From assembly GCA_001784155.1 (NCBI GenBank), contig MFPL01000002.1, positions 1 to 34,011 on the forward strand: a DNA stretch of 34,011 bases, written 5' to 3'. The position numbers and the translations under genes are program-made. The stretch is from Candidatus Levybacteria bacterium RIFCSPLOWO2_12_FULL_41_12 (lineage in GTDB: Bacteria; Patescibacteriota; Microgenomatia; Levybacterales; UBA12049). Of this stretch, positions 27,145 to 34,011 are shown piece by piece; position 1 is the stretch's first letter, and each line of letters opens with the position of its first letter. The notes beneath the pieces are model-generated. The model worked only from the letters and a program-made list of their open reading frames with translations, was not told where the DNA came from and ran no database searches.

Positions 27145-28831
27145 GATTTTTTCGCCGTGAAGTGATTATACCAGCAAAAAGGAGAGCTACGCCAGAAACT
27201 GAGAGGAGATTCGACAGTTTTTCAATAAAAGTCTGTTCGTAACTAAACACCAGACGGTGTCGTCCCTTGCTCACATTTAGGCTATATACCCCGTAGCTAG
27301 ACGCAAGCATCCCTTCCTCACCGTCTAAATATGCATGCCAGGCCGGAAAAAAGGCAGTATTTATTCTGACAGCCGTATCTTTGTTTAGATTTATATCTGC
27401 TTTTATTTCCCCTACCCTTACATCCAAATAGCTTACCTCTCCGGCACTTTTATCAACAGCGATTTTCTCACCTATAACATCCTCCTCATTTTCTGGGACC
27501 TTAAAATTTTCAGGAAGATATTCATCGGAGATCTTGGAAGTCGTCCACTTTATTTGCTTTTCGTTAGTGTAAAATTCAGATGGGTCGGCGTTAATAGCCT
27601 GAGAAGAAAAAAACTTTTGATAATGAGCTACCAACAAAATTCCTAAGAAAACTATAGGCAAGAACACTTCTTTTTTCACAATCTTTTTTTCAATAACCCA
27701 AATCACAGCCCCAGCACAAAAAGAAGCTGACAGGGATGATATTAGAAGAAATCTCCAGGGAAATTGAAAAAATTTCATAACCGGAATTGTCTCCCACAAA
27801 GCTTTCGAATACTCTGTCATTAGGAAGAGCGAAATGATGAATAATAAAAGAAACGCCAATAGGATCCACTGTCGTCTAGCCCTCCTAAGGAAGAGAAGTA
27901 CGCCAACAGACATTAGTAAAAAAGCAATATGAAATTTTCCAAGCTGGAAAGACATCCCGTCTATACACCCGGAAGCAGAACCAGCATATCCCCAAGGACT
28001 GTTCCAGAATTGAATGAGACAAACAAAGTGGTCTCGGAAATTTGATCCTCCTCCTACAACGGATAGCACGTCAGCGTATTTCATTTCGGCAAGTGCGGGA
28101 ATCCAGTAGAAAGACGCAATAAGAATTCCTAAAGGTAGGGCCAAAAAGACATGGAGAGGAAGCTTTTTCTTCCTTTTAAAGTACAGAATGCTAAAAACTA
28201 ACACCTCAGCTGCTAAAAGCGGAGCTATCATTAAAGCAGTTAAATTGTGGGAGATTATTAGAAAAGAGATAAAAAGAGATGATATGCCCATCCAAGCCCA
28301 TCTATGCTTGCCGTTTTCTTCTAGATACGTTTTGTAAACTCCCCAAATCGCCAAAGGAACAAAGCCATATGCTAAAAGCTCAGCAAAGTCTCCCCTAACA
28401 TAAGCATTTAATGCGTGGAAAGGAGCATAAACATACAGAAGAGAAGAAATGATAGCAGCATTCTTTCCCCAAAATTCACGAGCCAAGACATACATTGATA
28501 TTCCGGGCAATAACATCGTAAAGACAAGAGTAGCCTTTGTGGCTAATAAGGCATTTAAGCCTAGGAGAGTCAGAAACCCACCTATGTAGTAAAAGAGCGG
28601 AGCGTAAAAATTAAAGATTGGATATCCGTACCCGTATCCTAAGTTTTCGGACCACCTGACGGGAAACATTCCGTCGGAAAGCGCATTTCCCATTTCATAA
28701 ACTCTCTGGATTTGAGTGTTATCATGTATTGGGAAAAAGCCGCCGCCAAGAAGAGGCAATACGGCAAATAACGACAATAGTAAAACTGCAATAATTGGAA
28801 GATGATTAATAACCCTCTTAACTTTATCCAT
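27128..28831 (-). CDS. PTPS-related (PF10131-type) polytopic membrane protein, copy 1
   Basis: 'GGFFPIHDNTQIQRVYEMGNALSDGMFPVRWSENLGYGYGYPIFNFYAPLFYYIGGF'; C-terminal 'FFPAWHAYLDGEEGMLASSYGVYSLNVSKGRHRLVFSY'. Confidence 0.82.
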   Translation of the reverse strand: MDKVKRVINHLPIIAVLLLSLFAVLPLLGGGFFPIHDNTQIQRVYEMGNALSDGMFPVRWSENLGYGYGYPIFNFYAPLFYYIGGFLTLLGLNALLATKATLVFTMLLPGISMYVLAREFWGKNAAIISSLLYVYAPFHALNAYVRGDFAELLAYGFVPLAIWGVYKTYLEENGKHRWAWMGISSLFISFLIISHNLTALMIAPLLAAEVLVFSILYFKRKKKLPLHVFLALPLGILIASFYWIPALAEMKYADVLSVVGGGSNFRDHFVCLIQFWNSPWGYAGSASGCIDGMSFQLGKFHIAFLLMSVGVLLFLRRARRQWILLAFLLLFIISLFLMTEYSKALWETIPVMKFFQFPWRFLLISSLSASFCAGAVIWVIEKKIVKKEVFLPIVFLGILLVAHYQKFFSSQAINADPSEFYTNEKQIKWTTSKISDEYLPENFKVPENEEDVIGEKIAVDKSAGEVSYLDVRVGEIKADINLNKDTAVRINTAFFPAWHAYLDGEEGMLASSYGVYSLNVSKGRHRLVFSYEQTFIEKLSNLLSVSGVALLFAGIITSRRKNHDKSS

Positions 28832-30395
28832 TCTTTTGTCGGGCGAGTTTTGTTTTAATTATACCCTTACTGCTCCAGAATATAAGGATAAAAAAGGCAA
28901 GTATTGAAATCGCATCAGATGCTAATCGCACCGGGGTCTCTGTAAAATAAACCTCTAGACTAGACCTGCCAGGAGGAACCTTGACGTCTATCACTCCTCT
29001 TTCATTACCAAAATCAATAAGTATATCTTGACCATCTATCTTTGCCTTCCAACCCGGATAATAAATAGTATTCATCCTTACGACTCCACCATTAACACTA
29101 ACCACATCAAAAGATATGTTCTTGGAATTATATGCTAAATCCTCGATTTTCCCATCGCCCTCCAAAATCTCTACCTTCTCCACAAATCTCTTGTCGGGCT
29201 TTTGGATAATCCAACGCGGCATATATTCGTCTTTTACTGTAGTCGTTGCCTCGTTTGTTGAATAGAATCCCTCTCCCTTATCAAACGTCTCTTTTGGACT
29301 GAGGAATGGAAGCGATGAGGCAAAAGCTAACACAACAAACACGCCTGCAAGGATAGTTTTATTTCTTCCTTTGATTACTGAGACAACGCAGGCAGCGAGA
29401 AATGCAATGCTCGGCACTAAAAGAGAGAGGATTCTAAACGGGAATTGAATAAATGAAGTGGGGAGAAAATTCCAAACCTGAGAGCTTACCGATGTTGCTA
29501 AAAATGCTGAAGACAAACCAGTCACCAAGAATAGCACGGTAAGTCTGTGTTTTTTTATCTCTATTTTTTTGAAAATTATTAGTATAAATATACTTGCAAA
29601 AATTGCAAAGGTAGATAACCCGATTAGCTCAATATCTGCAAAATAGCTCGCCCACTGCGAAATTTGAGTATTTGAAAAGAAAGTGTATCTTAATTCATAA
29701 AATGCGGGGATCCAGAAAAACGACGCCATACCTAGTCCAATTAAAGCTGCCGCTAAATACTTTGATATCAGTTCATTTTTAAGCTGAGACACGTAGACGT
29801 TCAAAAACATATAACCAAGGATGAGTATAAGAAATAAAGCTGCAAGAGTATTGTGTGCAAGAATAAGAAGGAAAACCCCGATTGCAATCCAGAATACGCT
29901 TTTCCTCTCAATCTGCCAGAAAATAAAAGGAAGAATCCCGATAGAAAGTACTTCTCCAACCGAACCTCTCTTATACAAATCGAAGATGTGATATGGCGTA
30001 TATGTAAAAAAGAGTGCGCCTATGAGCGCGCTTGTTCTATCAAAAAGCTTTGATAGCCAGGCAAAAGCAAATACCCCGCCGCCCAGCATGGATAGTATAA
30101 GTATTAGTTTTACTGAATTAACAAAACCAAAGCCTAAAATCTGAAGGGGTGTCGCCATATACATAAAACCTGGGTAAAGGAAATTAGCTACAGGATATCC
30201 GTAACCGAAGTTAAGCCTCCCCAAGAACCTCACTGGAAATTGACCATCAGAAAGAGCCTGATAGAAAGCAGAAAATCGAATTACCATCCATTCCCCATCA
30301 TCTGTCTGGAAAAATCCCGGCTGCAAAAGAGAATAAATTGAAGGGATCAGAAGAATTATAAGGATTAATAAAAATCCAATCGCTTTAGGTTTCAT
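28824..30395 (-). CDS. PTPS-related (PF10131-type) polytopic membrane protein, copy 2
   Basis: 'PGFFQTDDGEWMVIRFSAFYQALSDGQFPVRFLGRLNFGYGYPVANFLYPGFMYMATPL'; C-terminal 'YYPGWKAKIDGQDILIDFGNERGVIDVKVPPGRSSLEVYF'. Confidence 0.82.
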   Translation of the reverse strand: MKPKAIGFLLILIILLIPSIYSLLQPGFFQTDDGEWMVIRFSAFYQALSDGQFPVRFLGRLNFGYGYPVANFLYPGFMYMATPLQILGFGFVNSVKLILILSMLGGGVFAFAWLSKLFDRTSALIGALFFTYTPYHIFDLYKRGSVGEVLSIGILPFIFWQIERKSVFWIAIGVFLLILAHNTLAALFLILILGYMFLNVYVSQLKNELISKYLAAALIGLGMASFFWIPAFYELRYTFFSNTQISQWASYFADIELIGLSTFAIFASIFILIIFKKIEIKKHRLTVLFLVTGLSSAFLATSVSSQVWNFLPTSFIQFPFRILSLLVPSIAFLAACVVSVIKGRNKTILAGVFVVLAFASSLPFLSPKETFDKGEGFYSTNEATTTVKDEYMPRWIIQKPDKRFVEKVEILEGDGKIEDLAYNSKNISFDVVSVNGGVVRMNTIYYPGWKAKIDGQDILIDFGNERGVIDVKVPPGRSSLEVYFTETPVRLASDAISILAFFILIFWSSKGIIKTKLARQKNG

Positions 30396-30404
30396 TATTC
30401 GTAT

Positions 30405-32822
30405 TTATGCTGCCTTCTTAATTTTAATTGCCTTTGAAATCGATAGCAACAACAAGATAAAAAGAGTAACGCCTGTAACTTTAAGCCCTAGATTAAATGA
30501 GTCCGGATAATAAGAAAAGGCAACTTCGTGACTTCCTTTAGGAACCACAACAGCCCTGAATGCATAATCTGCTCTGTAAATTTTCTGCTCAACGTTATCT
30601 ACTTTTGCCTTCCAGCCTTGATAATAGCTGTCAGAAATAAAAAGCAGTGAGTCGGCGGCAGACGAGGTATTGATTACTATACTGTTTGGCTTGTAACTCT
30701 TCACGCTTACCTTAGCGTTCTTATCTTCCCCTGGACTAAAACCTGATGGCAAGTCATCTTCCAGAATAAGCGTCTCTTTTAAGTTAAAGGCTGGGTCGTG
30801 GATTGTTTTTATTATTTCATCTTTATCGTTTACAACAATATGGTTTCCAAATAAAGAAACCCTTGCTAGCGCAGATTTGTTCTCATAGATTTGCCAATTA
30901 CCTTTATCCCAAATCATTTCGTAAACCGTTTCATCAAAGGTTTCATAGTCAGGAGGAGTATTAACCACGTCTACCTTATGGAGAAGGTATTTTACTCCGA
31001 GCAAATTTAGAATATTTTGGCGATTTCTGTTATTCCTTAGGTCTTCCTTTCCAAACCCCCTTGCTATTTCTGCCTCCGATCTTGCCACAGAGGATGAAAC
31101 ATTCCCATTCTGCGAGGATGAGACTAATTCTGAGTATCTTTTACTATGTAAAGCGTCATACCCGTCAGCTGAAAATATCTTTTCGTACGTCTGAATATTG
31201 GATTCCAGATATGCGCTCCCATATCCCCAGGAACGGTCTATTCCTTGAATTTTTTTGAGCTGGGTTAAAACTTCAGTCTTTGGATAAACAGATTGCTTCG
31301 GTGAAAAGGGAGTAATTTTCTGAAAAAAATAGTATAAGTCAAAGACTGTCAGAATAATCAGTCCAATCAGTATGTATTTCCTGAGCCTATCCGTGAATAC
31401 ATAAGCAAGAATAAGCACCGCTCCTAATGCAAAAATTCCGCTGGGCAGAATCAAATTTCTCTTGGAAATACTTAAACTTGCGAGCCACGATTCCCCTTGG
31501 AAGAAATTCTGAGCAAGCAACACAAAACCCCAAAGGAACGCAAATACAGATCCCACCAGAAATAACGATAGCAACAAATGTTTATCCTTACGCCTGCTTT
31601 CCTGCAAATATTCAAACCCGAATGCAGCTAGCACACTTAAGGAAAAACAAAAAATAAACATTACCCTCGTAGGCACTGCTGTTGAAAGCAGCGGAATATC
31701 TAAGGAATAGATTGACCTTGCAATTATTGTGTCAAATGACATAAAGAAAGCTGCAATCAAGGATAAAATGAAGAACCAAACAACAGAACTTTGTCTCTTA
31801 ATTACGGCAAAGAGTCCAAAAATTAATGGCATCACCCCAACATAAGAAACTCTTTCAATGTACGTACCTTCCAGGAAGTAATTTCTAGTTGCGGGATTTC
31901 CGAAAAAGTCCGGTGCAAAAAGCGTAGCTATGTGAATTTTTGGAATCAAGAGCTTAAAAAAATTATCAATAGAATAGGCTGTTCTCGTGGAATTATTAAG
32001 AAGTTCAAGCATGGGTAACAACTGCATCGATGACAATAATACCGGCAAAATAAAGACCGGCAAAACTTTTAGTAAAGTCGGAAGTCTTTTTTCCCTGTCT
32101 AGGGAAATTATATTAAACAGCATGAAAACCAGAAGAAAGACAAAAAAATAAAAGGACGTTTGAATATAGCCTGCGAGTAAGGAGAGAGTAAGTCCTGCTG
32201 TAATGGCAAGAGATAGGCTTAAACTGGGCTTTCTTAAAAATTTTAAAGAAAAAAACATCAGAAGGGGAAGCCAGAGAATAGAATGTCCGATATTTCCATA
32301 TTCAATCCATACAACGAGGTAAGACGAGAAGGCGAAGCTCAGAGCACCCAAAAAACTACTCTTTTGCCCCAAACGAAGCTCCCGAAGAAAGAGAAAGGTA
32401 AAAATTCCTGCCAAAATAGGCTGAATATAAATATAAAAACTCCAAGCATGTAAAAAGGGCAGGATGTAAAAAATCAAGCCTAGCGGATAAAACGAACCGG
32501 ACTGAAGGCTTGCCAAATGCGGAGTTCCTGAGAAATTATAAGGATTCCAAAGCGGCACTTCCAAATTCCTAAAGGTTTCTACGCTAAAGTATTTAGCGGG
32601 ATACAAAAGCTCTGCCACATCAAAATTTTGTCCTTTGTTAGGAAACGAGCCTGGCACATATCCTAAGAAAGAATATGAATTGTATGGGGCATATTCCCCT
32701 ACGATAAGATCTCCCGGAAATGGAACTTTTTGAAAAAGAATTGTCTGATAAAAAAACAATAGGGGTATTAAAACTAAAAGAATTAACCAGACCTTCTCCT
32801 TAACGGCTCGGAAGAACTTCAT
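30405..32822 (-). CDS. YfhO-family membrane protein (copy B)
   Basis: 'VPLWNPYNFSGTPHLASLQSGSFYPLGLIFYILPFLHAWSFYIYIQPILAGIFTFLFLREL', C-terminal 'YYQGWKAKVDNVEQKIYRADYAFRAVVVPKGSHEVAFSYYPDSF' + TM helix. Confidence 0.88.
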   Translation of the reverse strand: MKFFRAVKEKVWLILLVLIPLLFFYQTILFQKVPFPGDLIVGEYAPYNSYSFLGYVPGSFPNKGQNFDVAELLYPAKYFSVETFRNLEVPLWNPYNFSGTPHLASLQSGSFYPLGLIFYILPFLHAWSFYIYIQPILAGIFTFLFLRELRLGQKSSFLGALSFAFSSYLVVWIEYGNIGHSILWLPLLMFFSLKFLRKPSLSLSLAITAGLTLSLLAGYIQTSFYFFVFLLVFMLFNIISLDREKRLPTLLKVLPVFILPVLLSSMQLLPMLELLNNSTRTAYSIDNFFKLLIPKIHIATLFAPDFFGNPATRNYFLEGTYIERVSYVGVMPLIFGLFAVIKRQSSVVWFFILSLIAAFFMSFDTIIARSIYSLDIPLLSTAVPTRVMFIFCFSLSVLAAFGFEYLQESRRKDKHLLLSLFLVGSVFAFLWGFVLLAQNFFQGESWLASLSISKRNLILPSGIFALGAVLILAYVFTDRLRKYILIGLIILTVFDLYYFFQKITPFSPKQSVYPKTEVLTQLKKIQGIDRSWGYGSAYLESNIQTYEKIFSADGYDALHSKRYSELVSSSQNGNVSSSVARSEAEIARGFGKEDLRNNRNRQNILNLLGVKYLLHKVDVVNTPPDYETFDETVYEMIWDKGNWQIYENKSALARVSLFGNHIVVNDKDEIIKTIHDPAFNLKETLILEDDLPSGFSPGEDKNAKVSVKSYKPNSIVINTSSAADSLLFISDSYYQGWKAKVDNVEQKIYRADYAFRAVVVPKGSHEVAFSYYPDSFNLGLKVTGVTLFILLLLSISKAIKIKKAA

Positions 32823-34011
32823 AGATACTCATGTAGGAATTACCTATTCCTTTCTGGTATTTTGAGAGTAACTTTACGGGCCAAGAGGGCGGCGCCTCTT
32901 TTGAATCATTAAAAACGTAAAAGACTCTCATTTTTTCTGCTTTTTTTACCAAATCCTCAGGTATCTGGGACTCTGTTGGCCATATTCCCCTTTTTTTTAT
33001 ATTTTTTACTTCGTCAAGGTAAATTTCCGTAGCATAGGTCGGAAGAGACCCGAAGGTTCCCTCTGTAGCAACGTAAATTTCCTTATCTTTTGACTCCTCT
33101 CTTAGAAAGGACACTATTTCCCTTACTCCTCCCCCTGCAGGCCACGCATTCACGAATTGATCGGTATCTGCCTTTGCTATCGGTGCACGTGACAAATCTG
33201 TAAGAACATAGAAATCAGATCTTACCAAAAAACCGAAGATCAAAACAAATGCTCCCGTTATTACAATTTTATTTTTCATATTTTCAAGAATGTGGGTAAG
33301 AGAAAAAGATGCCAAGACCAAAAGAGGCATTGTCATAAAAAGAATGAAACGCGGATAAAGGATCCTTCCAAACATTGCCAAAGCGATAAATGGAAAGACA
33401 AACCACAATAACAAAAATATCTTTTCTCTAAGATATTTTTTTCCGCCTATTAAAAGAGATCCAAACATTGCTATTAGAAGAGGGACCGTAGAATATGAAA
33501 TTAACCAGTCAGTAAGTCCATTCCAGTTACCTCTAAAAAACTCCAGCGGATGATTAATCCAATCATGGAAAGGATATACAAAAACTCCATTTTTTTCAGA
33601 AACTATATGGAAAAAAGGAGACAACCTAAGAACCGAGTAGAATCCATAAGCCATAAGAGCCGAAAGCCCTGCGAGCGCTACCCATTTTATAAATTCCCTA
33701 ACCCTGTTGTTTTGTCTGAAATCAAACAGCAATAAAGATAAGGGGAATAAGTAAATAAGAAAAAATCCCGAGCTTTTAGTCAGGACTGCAAATCCTATTA
33801 TCATGCCCAAAACTAATGCCATATCAAGACGCCTTCGTCTTATCAAAAGAACATGGAACAGAATCCCCCAGATTATTGACGCAGCCACTAACGATTCGTA
33901 AAGCGCCATTCTGTCGTAAACCAATGTGAAGGGATATACTAAGTACAAAGATGCAGCGATAAGCCCTGCACTACTGTTTTTGAATATCTCTCTTCCCAGA
34001 AAAAACATTCC
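32800..34011 (-). CDS. GT39/PMT_2-like GT-C glycosyltransferase, N-terminus truncated by the right edge
   Basis: ORF open to the window edge; 'GLIAASLYLVYPFTLVYDRMALYESLVAASIIWGILFHVLLIRR' PMT_2 pattern, multiple TM helices. The Met at 34008 is probably internal. Confidence 0.75.
   Translation of the reverse strand, partial: GMFFLGREIFKNSSAGLIAASLYLVYPFTLVYDRMALYESLVAASIIWGILFHVLLIRRRRLDMALVLGMIIGFAVLTKSSGFFLIYLFPLSLLLFDFRQNNRVREFIKWVALAGLSALMAYGFYSVLRLSPFFHIVSEKNGVFVYPFHDWINHPLEFFRGNWNGLTDWLISYSTVPLLIAMFGSLLIGGKKYLREKIFLLLWFVFPFIALAMFGRILYPRFILFMTMPLLVLASFSLTHILENMKNKIVITGAFVLIFGFLVRSDFYVLTDLSRAPIAKADTDQFVNAWPAGGGVREIVSFLREESKDKEIYVATEGTFGSLPTYATEIYLDEVKNIKKRGIWPTESQIPEDLVKKAEKMRVFYVFNDSKEAPPSWPVKLLSKYQKGIGNSYMSIYEVLPSR

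Noticed and set aside
26792-27160. 122-aa plus-strand ORF
   Set aside because: Antisense to the DPM1-like GT2 at 26440-27144; no domain features.
1-34011. Genetic code 25 (TGA = Gly, as in some CPR lineages)
   Set aside because: TGA serves as the stop in several NTGA overlaps (1330, 2187, 3836, 14417, 17852, 24072, 24995, 26440), so standard code 11 fits.
1-34011. CRISPR, phage defence, transposon, integron or tRNA/rRNA genes
   Set aside because: No regularly spaced repeats, transposase/integrase/nuclease motifs, terminal inverted repeats or tRNA-like sequence noticed; nearly all sequence is accounted for by glycosylation-type CDSs.

Overview
AT-rich window that looks chromosomal and is almost entirely coding. 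It is a dense extracellular glycan/glycoprotein assembly island, most plausibly from a Patescibacteria/CPR (Microgenomates-like) genome; this taxonomic guess is inferred from DUF5667-like and DUF5652-like small proteins, many GT39/YfhO/PTPS-related membrane proteins and extreme gene overlap. I count 26 CDSs: 24 on the minus strand in three overlapping transcription-unit-like blocks (<1-7136, 8732-22100, 22397->34011) and 2 on the plus strand (7184-8731, 22162-22404). Contents: GalE, seven GT2 glycosyltransferases (two resembling polyprenyl-phosphate sugar synthases), one GT4, one Wzx-type flippase, thirteen polytopic GT-C/YfhO/PTPS-related-type membrane proteins, one secreted/membrane-anchored deacetylase-like multidomain protein, a partial DUF5667-like protein (missed by the ORF track) and a DUF5652-like protein. 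I found no tRNA, rRNA, CRISPR array, transposase or phage gene. The points most worth following up are the unusual number of paralogous GT-C-type proteins (a four-member tandem family, a YfhO pair and a PTPS-related pair), a shared C-terminal module across two different membrane cores, an orphan 674-aa multidomain protein, and near-leaderless promoter architecture in the few intergenic gaps. TGA is used as a stop, so genetic code 25 is not in use.
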